Made by a program: the position numbers and the translations under genes
Assembly: GCF_041146395.1 (NCBI RefSeq)
Contig: NC_091006.1
Location: 8,314,001-8,378,000, forward strand
Direction: 5' to 3'
DNA: 64,000 nt
DNA from: Eulemur rufifrons
Lineage: Eukaryota; Chordata; Mammalia; Primates; Lemuridae
Shown: one piece after another, positions 13,346-22,695 of the stretch
How the letters are laid out: the number at the start of each line of letters is the position of its first letter
Numbering within the stretch: position 1 is the first letter of the stretch
Notes under the pieces: generated by a model
Databases searched by the model: none
Told to the model about the DNA's origin: nothing
What the model saw: only the letters and a program-made list of their open reading frames with translations

Positions 13346-14285
13346 GGAGGTATTACACAAAAAACCCACTGGGACATGGTTACTGATTAAATATAGAGAA
13401 GGAAATAAAGGAGTTAAGTGTAAAGTATCAAGCCTAGTATATTTGTTTTCATCCACTGAGATAGAGACATACTGGGATTACACACACAGGATAATTTATT
13501 GGGGAAAATGCCTGTGAGGGAGAGTGGGGCAGGGGTGGGAGGAGCCTGGGAGAGCCCTCAGACCACATTGCAGATCTGATGCCTGTGAGGGACAAAGAGA
13601 AGGGCGTTTCAGGCTGCAGTGCAGCTCTAAGGGAGTTTCTGCAAGGCTGATGGGGAGTCCTCAAGCCAGTCACCCATCAGAGGAAACCAGAGCCTGGCAG
13701 AATTGGGCTTCCCTTCATACCCCTGCTGGGAGCCCCTGGAAAGCAAGGTCTCTGTGCAAAGGAGGTGGTGAACGTAGAACGCACTGCCCTGAGCCTTCTG
13801 TAAACTCAGTCCCTGCCACAGAGACCTGACAGGCTCATATTCATGGCTCTGGGACACTAAGAAAAAGATGCAACCACAAAGGCATGGAAAGTTCTAATAA
13901 TATACAAAAATTGTATGAGCCTCACATTTCAAAGCCTTCAAAAATATCTGAGTGAAGAAAGCCCAGGATGGAATTGACCAAAGACTGATCACCAACCTAG
14001 AACATGGTAAGAGGAAAAACATTGCAAGGATAGAGTTGGCTAATCACCTCCCAGCAACCTTCCCACACACAAAAAATATGTACTCCTTGAAGGAACAAGT
14101 AGAGACTACTTCATGCTGACAGTCGTTTTCCGGGGCACCCCCACTGTAAAACAATTCCACCTTCATTCCTTCTCCTCTTTTCTTCCCATGCAGGTGGTTC
14201 ATCACACAGAAATTCTCTGGGCCTCTCCGCTGGAGCCATTGTTGGCATTATGATTGGAGTCCTGGCTTGGGTGGCTTTGATTTAG
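3387..14285 (+). CDS. CEACAM6-like: CEACAM gene 1: N-A-B-GPI adhesion glycoprotein (exons 3387-3450, 4425-4784, 8087-8365, 9038-9292, 14194-14285)
   Basis: Predicted cell-surface immunoglobulin-family glycoprotein of the carcinoembryonic antigen family. Five exons of 64, 360, 279, 255 and 92 nt, all with AG/GT borders and phase-1 junctions, join into 1,050 nt (349 residues plus stop). These are the family's usual exon sizes. Layout: leader 1-34 (mature start QLT), V-type N domain to about 141, A domain 142-234 (Cys pair in LTCEP and YQCGN), B domain 235-319 (Cys pair in LSCKA and YTCFA), then a Ser-rich linker and a C-terminal hydrophobic run ending [13 protein letters not shown]. That ending matches the GPI signal of human CEACAM5/6, so the protein should be GPI-anchored. 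Human CEACAM6 has the same domain order and similar length (344). Unlike gene 2, it has no further A-B repeats and no cytoplasmic exons downstream. Orthology to CEACAM6 rather than CEACAM8, or an independent lemur paralogue, cannot be decided here. Confidence 0.9.
4256..4320. repeat. (CA)n microsatellite before gene 1 exon 2
   Basis: Imperfect CA/TCACA tract about 100 bases upstream of the N exon. The same tract precedes gene 2 exon 2. Confidence 0.85.
4425..4784 (+). CDS. CEACAM6-like: Gene 1 exon 2: end of leader and V-type N domain
   Basis: Exactly 360 nt between a pyrimidine-rich acceptor (ctcctag) and the donor cc|gtgagt. It encodes the end of the leader (FWNPPATA) and the N domain from QLTVES. 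Family features seen: FGYNWYRG, a [13 protein letters not shown] block and NDTGHYTL. In mature numbering the Arg64/Asp82 salt-bridge pair that replaces the usual Ig disulfide is kept. Residues on the CC'C''FG face used in this family for homophilic and bacterial contacts include Asn32, His89 and Ile91, which differ from gene 2. An N-glycosylation sequon at Asn55 (NTT) is present here but absent in gene 2. Confidence 0.95.
6435..6935 (+). repeat. Gene 1 intron 2 segment, source-type copy of the inverted repeat
   Basis: Direct partner of 18829-19336, and also present in gene 2 intron 2, where it is interrupted by an Alu. Confidence 0.8.
7636..7962 (-). mobile_element. Alu, antisense, in gene 1 intron 2
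   Basis: T-rich tail at the left (7630-7680), both arms and the strepsirrhine-like linker (ctgtccatataatttctttc). Absent from the matching place in gene 2 (about 31815), so it was inserted after the duplication. Confidence 0.85.
8087..8365 (+). CDS. CEACAM6-like: Gene 1 exon 3: A-type Ig domain
   Basis: 279 nt, acceptor ctgcacag, donor ct|gtgagt. It encodes [43 protein letters not shown] and [15 protein letters not shown], the hallmarks of a CEACAM A (I/C2-type) domain with its cysteine pair, Trp and several N-glycosylation sequons. Sequence and flanking intron are closer to the fourth A-B unit of gene 2 than to its three amplified units. Confidence 0.93.
8647..8927 (-). mobile_element. Old Alu, antisense, between the A and B exons of gene 1
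   Basis: Degenerate Alu present in every A-B intron of both genes (also about 32425-32685, 35184-35444, 37966-38226 and 40816-41112). It predates the A-B duplications. Units 1-3 of gene 2 share a truncated left end. Confidence 0.75.
9038..9292 (+). CDS. CEACAM6-like: Gene 1 exon 4: B-type Ig domain
   Basis: 255 nt between tgtccag and ca|gtaagt. It encodes [59 protein letters not shown] and [11 protein letters not shown], a typical CEACAM B domain. The phase-1 end joins directly to the terminal exon at 14194; no further Ig exon is seen between them. Confidence 0.93.
9860..12830 (-). mobile_element. L1 LINE, antisense, 5'-truncated, in the last intron of gene 1
   Basis: Reverse-strand frames show L1 ORF2 C-terminal features (blocks such as [16 protein letters not shown] and YIHTMECY near 10105-10587, and ILKFIWN near 11162-11464), broken by stops. 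The 3' UTR lies at the left end. An old Alu (12425-12712) interrupts the right part. The same element sits at the matching place in gene 2, so it predates the duplication. Confidence 0.85.
12425..12712 (-). mobile_element. Old Alu inserted in the gene 1 L1
   Basis: Degenerate Alu arms on the minus strand. The flanking L1 is continuous in gene 2 near 46030, where no Alu is present. Confidence 0.75.
12985..13215 (+). mobile_element. MIR SINE in the last intron of gene 1
   Basis: MIR core text (agtcaaatcccagatccacc, atgactttgggtaagttctc, agcacagggcctagcacaca). The matching copy in gene 2 lies at about 46290-46515. Confidence 0.65.
13311..13341. repeat. (GT)n tract in the last intron of gene 1
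   Basis: Pure GT run. The matching place in gene 2 (about 46615-46660) has become a TA/CA-rich tract. Confidence 0.8.
14194..14285 (+). CDS. CEACAM6-like: Gene 1 terminal coding exon: GPI-attachment signal
   Basis: Acceptor tcttcccatgcag, then coding for [20 protein letters not shown] followed by GVLAWVALI and TAG. The small-residue linker plus a hydrophobic tail ending the protein is a GPI signal, nearly the same as in human CEACAM5/6. The exon's ancestral 3' part continues to about 14325 and still reads, in another frame, as a CEACAM1-like membrane end ([13 protein letters not shown]). This suggests derivation from a transmembrane exon. The old donor is GG|GTATG here rather than the AG|GTATG of gene 2. 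Confidence 0.88.
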
Positions 14286-14987
14286 CAGCCCTGGTGTATC
14301 TTCTGTACTTCAGGATGACTGGTGGGTATGATGGCCTTTCCTCTGTTTGGTTTCTGCCAGGCTAACTGCCATGTTCAGGAGAGGGAAAGAAGCTCTTCAC
14401 CTGTCTCTGGGCCTGGAGCTCCTCCTCTCCCCCTAAACTCCTGTTTCTCAGCACTAATTCCTGCAGGTCTCTTCTTCCCTCGTCTTCATGCTCCCTGCAC
14501 CCCACTGTCTCCTGGACACGGCTATTTCCCAGGCCTTGCTCATTTGTTCCCCACATTCAGCACATCATCAGAACCTCTCAATCCTTTCGTAACATCTCCC
14601 ACTTATGTCGTTCTCTCCATTTCCATAAACCTAGCTAACCCAGGCCCTCAACAGCTGCTCGCAGCACTGCATGACTTCCCGTCTGCAATCTCTCTGAACC
14701 CTCCTGCATACCACTGCCTCACTATCTTCCTGAGAGTAGTTCACCCTCCAACTCAAGCATCCCTAGTGGCCTACTCTGGCCTATTCGATACATTCAGATT
14801 TCTTCTCTTTACTAATCCTTCTGACTTCTTTACCACTATGCCCTAGTATAATCCCCCATCCTACTTAGATCTGTCTCCCTACACAGCCCTGTCCTTTCAC
14901 CCCATACACACATAGAATTCTTAGTCTCCATGCTATGCCTAAAACCATTCCAAACAGGTTGATGTCCCCTCCACTATCTGCACTCTA

Positions 14988-15100
14988 GAGTTACCCACAC
15001 TTCATCACAACCACGAATCTCTGACCTCGTGGAGAACAAAGACTGTAGCATAAACTGTGAACCTGGCACTCAGGACACAACCTACCAGTGGTTCAGAATC
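14988..15100 (+). pseudogene. Dead A-type exon downstream of gene 1
   Basis: Starts after tgcactctag with agttacccacac and keeps recognisable A-exon blocks (gaacctggcactcaggacac, acctaccagtgg). Deletions and frameshifts destroy the frame. The equivalent copy is at about 53968-54052. It looks like a relic of another CEACAM unit. Confidence 0.7.
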
Positions 15101-15274
15101 TTTTGCTGATGACTAATTCATGTGTTTTTCATTTACAAACTTTATGTCCCTCAGGGAAAATAACACCTAAGGCCAAAGAGAATATCTGAGAATCTCCTAT
15201 TCATAATATTCAAATAATTATCATACAAATATAGAAAAGGATAAATGCCACAAGAAGACAGAGAAATCTATTGG

Positions 15275-15600
15275 GAAACATGGCTACACATAAGAATCAC
15301 TGGGAAACTTTTTAAAAGATCAACTATGCTCAGGCCCACCCCATAAATTCCAATTTAAGTGGTCTGCAGCGGGACCCAGGCATTGATAATTTTTAAACCT
15401 TCCCAGATGCTACTGACATGTAGCCAAGATGGAGACCCCAATATTATAGGTAGGACCTGGGCCTAAATCGGTGGTTCTTAGCCAGGGGTAAGCATCAGAA
15501 TTACCTAGAGAACTTTTTCAATGTACAAGAGCCTATACTTTGATGGGCCTATTCGTTAATGGGCTCCAACCAGAACTCAGTAATTCAATTAAGAAACAAG
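15275..15600. mobile_element. MER5-like (hAT-Charlie) fragments downstream of gene 1
   Basis: Text such as aagaatcactgggaaacttt and gcagcgggacccaggcattg matches MER5-type elements. The same pieces lie at about 54240-54600. Confidence 0.5.
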
Positions 15601-15984
15601 CTAAATTGAGAAGCCACCTTATTTGATATGTCAAATTATATGGGAAGAATTGTCAAATAATATGTGATGGTAAACTTTCTCTAAGTTATTATATTTATGG
15701 CTATGTTATTGATATGAGGGTTCCAAAACTTATATGAGATTCCCAGATATCTAACATGTTATCAGTCATAATGTCATAAGCCACAGAAATAATCAGATTT
15801 CCTTGTGGATTGTGTCATTGTCATAATAGACTTGCATCAGATTTTTAATCATAGACATTTTAAGTCTTTGTCATTCACAGATTATTGTTTTGATGCTTTT
15901 CTAAAAGCATTTGCAATCAGCTACAGTCCAAAATTGCTTCTTCTTCAAGGAGATTTATGGAAAAGACTCTGACAAGTGTTCTTG

Positions 15985-17158
15985 AATACAGGTTTCTGAT
16001 AACCTTACGATTATACCATTGGACTGCCTAGGAATTTCCAAAACTTTAATGAAGAGACTGATAGCTTCCTGAAGCTGCTAACCAAGATCAAGCAAGGAAA
16101 AAAAGTAATTACATGGGACTAAATGAACTAATGAGCATAGTTTTTATGATTTTTTTATTTGTAATTTTGCTCATTCTTTGAATGTTTTGTTTTCCAGATT
16201 TAAGGAAATCTCTTTTTCTTTTAAGCTATTTATACTTTATAGCTATTTGGTAAAGTACACTTTAGGAACAAATATAGAATCATTTACTTTTTCTCCCTAC
16301 CTGGTGCCTCGCCAGAATTGGGAAACTATTTAGAAGTATTCATATTTGTATGGTAATAGAACTATTTGCATAAATTCAATATGAATCTGCTCTTCTAGTA
16401 ACAGGATACATTTGAAAATATTGGTTAAGTTACCAAGGCTTTCACTGGGATGCCGTACTTGAGAATGTACCTAGAATGCACCCATAGGGACTGCACGCAA
16501 AGTCTGAAGTCTGCCTAGTTTGGCTTCCTAGTCTTGAGAGGTTTTCAAAAGTTTAATCTGAGATATCTTATCAAAAGTTCCAGCAAAATGAATTTAAAAA
16601 GAACGTAAGTGGTCAATTGCTCTTCTTGCTGCACTTACGTAAATAACCAGGCCAAGTTTGATGAGACTAAACCTATTTTGCAAACAAATTAGTCTTACTC
16701 TGATTACCTCTGGTAGAAATAGGGATGACCATAGAGAGAAAAATTATGTTTTAAAAGAAAAATTACACTACACCTGTTATTCCATTGTAGCTCTGTTCAT
16801 TGTTTTTGAGATTTTATTATCTACCTGTACACTGGATCCTGAACTCTTCTAGTTCCTCCAATTCAATTTTCTCCCACGGAATCAGTAAGAACAAAAACTG
16901 TGTTCCTGAAGCCCTAGAAGTCAGAGCTGGACAGCTCAGTGTAAATTTCCAGGCACAACTTTTGTGCCTGGTGTGTTGGCCACTCAGAAAGGTCACAGAA
17001 TGTCCAATACCATAACTAGAGACACGCAAACTGCAAACCAGGACAAGAAGCCAATGACTTCACACTGTGGACACAAGACTCCCCGTGATAATGATACTCT
17101 TACCCCTCTTAATATTTCCCTGCTCATGCCCACCTATTTCATTAGGCAAGATAACGCT
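15985..17158 (+). mobile_element. Probable ERV-derived sequence, left part
   Basis: A/T-rich sequence leading into the env remnant, split from it by the Alu at 17171. It has no intact frame. I assign it to the ERV only by continuity, so confidence is low. Confidence 0.3.
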
Positions 17159-17170
17159 GTAAGTATAATT

Positions 17171-17508
17171 TTTTTTTTTTTTTTTTGAGACAGAGTCTCG
17201 CTTTGTTGCCTGGGCTACAGTGAGTGCCGTGGTGTCAGCCTAGCTCACAGCAACCTCAAACTCCTCGGCTTAAGCGATCCTACTGCCTCAGCCTCCCGAG
17301 TAGCTGGGACTACAGGCATGTGCCACCATGCCTGGCTAATTTTTTGCACATATATATTTTAGTTGGCCAGATAATTTCTTTCTATTTTTAGTAGAGACGG
17401 GGTCTCACTCTTGCTCAGGCTGGTCTCGAACTCCTGACCTTGAGCAATCCACCAGCCTCGGCCTCCCAGAGTGCTAGGATTATAGGTGTGAGCCACCGCG
17501 CCTGGCCT
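17171..17508 (-). mobile_element. Young strepsirrhine-type Alu with target-site duplication
   Basis: Poly-T left end, intact arms, linker gttggccagataatttcttt. Flanked by repeats of taagtataattt on both sides. Confidence 0.85.
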
Positions 17509-17515
17509 ATAAGTA

Positions 17516-18590
17516 TAATTTCATAATCAGTAGCTTGTGCAGGTCACTTGGGAGAGTCTTGGATCTGTCACGTCATCATGTCAAACCCAAATCTTTACAT
17601 GACCTAAGGGATCCTCTATTCCGCTTGGCAAGCAACATTAGCAGCATCCCTAACACAACTGCTTATTCAAATTGAACTAGGGGTCTCTTTTGCAGTTAGA
17701 CTTCTAGGCCTACTTGTTATCCCTGTTTTAACTTAACCCAGCCATGAGATGATACATAATAGAGCTGCTACCTGCTAGCGAAACGGAGAGGGGTCTGTGC
17801 ATTTGCTGACACTTCTTGATGCACATCAGATATTATAGAGACTCAATTGCAAAAATTAACAAACGTGCTACTTGGTTAAAATGGGTAGACTCCTTATCTG
17901 GACGGTTCTTTGATCTATGGTCTTTTAGTTGGTTTGGCTCACAGGGACCCTGCCTAAGGAGCATCCTCCAAACTCTTGGCGTCACCCTCCTGATGGTTGT
18001 AATAGTCTTCTCCCTGGTGTATTGTATTCACTAAACATTTTAAATGTTTGCATGCAGCCCAAACATCAAGTGGTCTCTCTTCGACTGGAACGACAGAAAC
18101 CCAAAGAAATGTGCGACTGGGAGGACACCGTAACCATGAATGATGCCTTGCAACTGGAAGCCCAAAATGAGGATAACTGAGAGTAGCGCCACTGCCTTAA
18201 GTTTTGGTCACAATCTCTCCTAGGTGAGAGCCTACTGGCTCCACAACGGAGTCACTCATGCTAAATGCCATATACTCAAACTGAAACTTAAGGAAACAGA
18301 AAGAACCCAGAAAAAAGAAGAGCAGTTTTTCCTGAAAAGAGGAGATTCCAGTCTGAGTCAGCGTAATAGGGAAGTTCCCTTTGCTTTCACTCTTATGAAT
18401 AAGTAACCTGAAGTACCTTGATTTTAACAATCAGTTTTCTATTGTTCTGTTTCCTCCTTCTCATTTCATAAAACCTGCTGCTCTGCTATCGTGTTGCCCA
18501 GTGGGAGCTATGACTGTATCTTCTGGCATAGAAGCTGCCCCATTCATGAATCACAAATAAAAGCCAATCATATCGATAACTAAATGTGTT
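17516..18590 (+). mobile_element. Endogenous retrovirus remnant: broken env C-terminus and 3' end
   Basis: Frames between about 17816 and 18180 resemble the end of a gammaretrovirus-like env transmembrane subunit: a WF/LG-rich pre-membrane part, a strongly hydrophobic anchor near 17960-18030, then a hydrophilic tail that is only open after a frame change. Stops upstream remove the rest of env. An AATAAA at 18556-18561 may belong to its 3' end. It is a non-functional fossil. The family was not determined. Confidence 0.5.
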
Positions 18591-18599
18591 GTAATTTTT

Positions 18600-18828
18600 T
18601 CTTTAGACACATCTTCAAAGCCAGCCATGGCCAAGTGGAGTCCTTCTCACTCCATGTGATCCTGCCCCTGGTTCCCCTGCCTCCTCTTTCACTTACCAGG
18701 ACCCTTCTGATTACACAGGGCCACCCAGACAATCCAGAATCATCTCCCCATCTCAGGATCTTTAACTTACTCACATCGTTAAAGTTGTTTTTACCAAATA
18801 AAGTAACATCAAAGACCTCCAAGGATGT
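18600..18828. other. Old interspersed repeat fragment, family not assigned
   Basis: Text such as acacagggccacccagacaa and the following ccagaatcatctccccatct is of a common old mammalian repeat type also glimpsed at 55740-55935. No gene is seen. Confidence 0.35.
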
Positions 18829-19336
18829 GGACGTTTGCAAATGCAGACCTGACTGGTGAAATACGGGGAGCACGAACGTGCTGGAATCTGGCCTCATGGA
18901 CCTCGTGTGTTGGGAAGATGGGATAGGAATACGAGAGGTTAAGTCTCTTCCATATCTCAAGAGTATTATTAATACTAAGGATCTAAGACCAATTGCTGGG
19001 AGGAATATTTCTCTAGAGAGCACGATGAGGTCTTGGACCAAGCTCTGCAGTCCAGCAGGTCACATTACACTCACAGCAAGATGCTGCAGTTGGTTTGGAC
19101 TCGGTGACTCCCTGGGTAGAGAGAGATGCATGAGTGCGGTTAGGAGGACAGAAAGGAAGAAAGGAAGGGAAGTCTGAGGTGTCTCAACAGTAATAAGAAG
19201 AGAAAGATACCAAATTAGGAAAAGTGATATGTGTGATGTTAGTAAATTTAGAAAGAGCTCCACATCCCTGATTCCTGTGGAGAGTTATGCAAAATGGGGA
19301 GGAGCCCGACAAGGCATGTGAAACACTTTCTTCCTT
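18829..19336 (-). repeat. Inverted copy of a gene 1 intron 2 segment (pairs with about 6435-6935)
   Basis: Read on the minus strand it matches gene 1 intron 2 almost base for base over roughly 500 bases, for example around the ccagattccagcacgttcgt block. It shares gene 1-specific bases rather than those of gene 2 (30270-31110). No exon is included. Confidence 0.85.
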
Positions 19337-21694
19337 ATCTCATCCTTCTTCAGTCTTTCTCTTTACACCTTGTAAATAAGGAGAGTACAGAGACAAAAAT
19401 TATGTCCTGGGCCACAAGAGGGGATTCCTTTAGCAAGATGAGATTCCTTTAGCAAGATGAAAGCTTCCCTTGAACAAGATGAGTGCTCTCCTTGGCCAAG
19501 ATCAATGCTGTTTGCAAGGCACCCTGAATCCTGTTTCTAGGCTTGGCTTTCAGCAAAACCATTTGACTTAAGGACATATTCCTTGACCCCCCAGGAGACA
19601 ATAACTGTGACAGAAGCCACACCCACTCAGGGTATTCCTGCTGCTGGGTAAAGGTATTTTCCAGAACGTTGTGCGTGAGCTCCTGCTCCCTAATCCTTCC
19701 ACTCCTGGAAGTTAAGCCTCCCCCTTAACCATTTTCATCTCCAGCCGGCCTGCCAGGGGCTGCAAAACAGCCCCCACCCTAGATGACCAGGTGGCCCCTA
19801 TTCCCATAACTACGAGAGCTCACACTGACTCAGCACTCACTGTGTGCCAGGCACGATCCTGTGGGCTTTACTTGTACTTACAATCCTCACCAAAAATCCT
19901 GTGAGCATAATCACCCCCGTTTTTACACATTAAAAAAACTGAGGCAGAGAAGTTAAGTAATGCACCTAACATGGCCCAAGTCCATAATTTCACCTCATCC
20001 CCCAACCTATCTGGGCAGAGGATGCCCTAAGGTTTCTGAGGTCTCCTGAATGGCATCCACCTTCCAGAATGATTTTTGCCCCCTCTACTTTCAGGATGTG
20101 ACAAACAGCATTTTGTTTTCTGTCTCGCTGTTCACCTGTGCACCTGTTCCCTAACACCACACTCACAACTGCACAGCCCTCCATAAAAGCTTCATTTTAT
20201 GAATCTTGGTGTCTGGGGGAAAAGCAGGACCAGCTATTCAGTCTCATAAAAAGTCACTTTTACTGAATTGTGAACTATTTGCATAGCCGTTCTCTGCCCA
20301 TAAATGGGGTGCACCAGGGAAAGAATGTATAATGAGAAGGAATTATGAGGAGTGCGAGTCCCTGGAATGGCCACAAAGGGGAGAAGATTCTAAATCCAGA
20401 AATAGTCGTAAAAGACACCCAGAGTTTGTGGCCTTGGAACAACTGCAGTCCCACCTGTCTCTTTCCATACCTGCTCCCATCTGACTTCCTTCTCAGCCGC
20501 CTCTCCTGGCCTTGCCTTCTCAGACCAACACTGGAGGCCTGGGAGCTGGGGCCAGACCAGAGCACCCAGTGCTGAGCTGTGGGGGTGGAGGAGGCAGAAA
20601 AGGTAGACAAGGGTTCCACTCATAGAGGATCTGGCTCACCTAGGTACACATCACCTGGGCAGGGAATGGATCAGTGAAGGGTTATGCAGGACTCACAGCT
20701 TAGGGACTTGTACTAAGGAGTTCTACTTCCTTGGTGCTGCCTGAGAACAAAGGGGTGGGTGTGGAAGGCATCAGAACTTTCTCCCATTTAGAAACCCACT
20801 GTCCCTCCCATCTCCCTCTGTTGGGTTACCTTTCTCCGTCCACTTATTTGCTGAGTTGTGTTCCAAATGAAAAGAATTTTCAGTTGAATTCCTTAAAGTC
20901 CCAAGCATTCAGTTCAGTTCAAGAATGTCTATCATCTTAGTGATAACCAGGTACAAATATTTTTAAAAGGCTCTGCAGGAACTTCTGATAAGAGCCTTTG
21001 CACCACCCACAATACCTCTGTGAACCACCGAGCCATAAAATTGAAGTAGAAGTTACCTGCTATGTGCTGGGGACCTTTGTGTTTGCACTTCCTCTAATAT
21101 TCACAATGGCCTTTTTTGAAGTAGATACGACTATCCCTCTATTCCGAGATATCAAACAACCTGTCACTTTTCTCAGAACTGGTAAAAGATGGAACCAGGA
21201 TTCAGACCCACATATTTCTAAATCTAATGCTCATGTTTCAGTCCACTCCGTTGTAACTACCAGAATTCAAAGACAGGAAACATTTCTGCTTCTAACAAAA
21301 AAAAAAAAAAAAATCATGCACGGCTTCAATGAAGAGGATCTGAAATGGGCCTTAGGATGAAGAACAGTTCAGGAGTGGGAAGGCAAGGGTATTATTAAAA
21401 GAAGGAAAAGAATGAGAGTAAGTTCAGACTTGAGAAAGTGAAATGTGGGTCAGGTCATTCTATGTAGATCAAGGGAGTAGATTGGGCCGTGCTATGCGGG
21501 CTTTGAGTGGCAGCCTAAGGAATTTGCACTTTATCCTGTAGATGACAGGACTCACTGGAAAGCTTTGAGGAGGTCAGAAAAATGACAAAAAAGCATTTGC
21601 AGGAAGATTACTCTCACAGTATTAGGCAAGAGAACTAAGGAACCGGTTCTGAACATTGGCAACTCACTAGAAACACCTGGAAGCTTGCTTTTTT
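19337..21694. other. Intergenic stretch with MIR fragments and a short direct repeat
   Basis: A 19-base sequence (gattcctttagcaagatga) occurs twice in a row at about 19423-19460. MIR-like pieces lie at about 19800-19985 and 21030-21240. A MER5-like start near 21640 is interrupted by the next L1. No exon with supporting splice context was found. Confidence 0.5.
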
Positions 21695-22265
21695 CTTCTT
21701 TTTTTTAACTTTTCTTTTTGAAATAATTTCAGACTTTCAAAAATGTTCCAAAAACAGTGAGAGTCCCCATATGCTTTTTACTCAACTTCTCCAAGTATTC
21801 ACATTTTAGATAACCACAGTACAACCATCAAAATCAATAAATTATCGTGGGCATCGCACAACTAATTAATATACAGAGCGTGTTCAAATTCTATCTATCT
21901 TCCCACTGATGTCCTTTTTCTGGACCAGGACCCAATCTAGGATCACACATTGCATTTAGTTGTTTTGTCTCCTTAGTCTCCTCTAACCTGGGACAGTTCC
22001 TCAGAATTTCTTTTGCCTTCATGACCCTAATACTTCTGAAGCATATTGGCCAGTCATTTTGTAGCATGACCCTCAGTTTGGGCTTATCTAATATTTCATC
22101 ATGGTTAAACTCGGGTTGCACGGTTTGGGCAGGAACCATAGAAGAGATGCTGCACCTTCTCAGTCCATCATATTGGGAGGGCCAGGATGTGGATACCTCT
22201 GATCACTAGGATGTTAACTTTGAGCACTAGGCTAAAGTCCCTCCACTGTGAAATGACTGTTTCAC
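21695..22265 (-). mobile_element. Old L1 3' end, antisense
   Basis: Old L1 3' UTR text on the + strand reading (tttttgaaataatttcagac, ccaatctaggatcacacatt, ctaacctgggacagttcctc). It is inserted in a MER5-like element whose halves lie at about 21640-21690 and 22270-22370. Confidence 0.65.
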
Positions 22266-22371
22266 TGGGAAGCATTCCCAAACTACCAATGTCTGGGCCA
22301 CACCATAGACCAATCAAATCACACTGTCTTGGGGTACGGCACAGGCATTGGTAGGTTTTAAATGCCCTAAG

Positions 22372-22662
<291 letters not shown>

Positions 22663-22695
22663 GTGTGTGTGTGTGTATGTGTGTGTGTGTGTATG

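Larger units (their letters stand above)
14530..15600 (+). repeat. Downstream shared flank, copy 1 (pairs with about 53345-54580)
   Basis: Begins at ttgctcatttgttccccaca and continues with the same order of sequence, including the dead A exon and MER5-like pieces. Gene 1 reaches this flank straight after its GPI exon region, whereas gene 2 has about 5.5 kb in between. Confidence 0.75.

Noticed and set aside
18580..19041. Minus-strand 153-residue frame shared with 6864 and 31050 regions
   Set aside because: It exists because the intron segment is duplicated in inverted form. No splice support or known domain.
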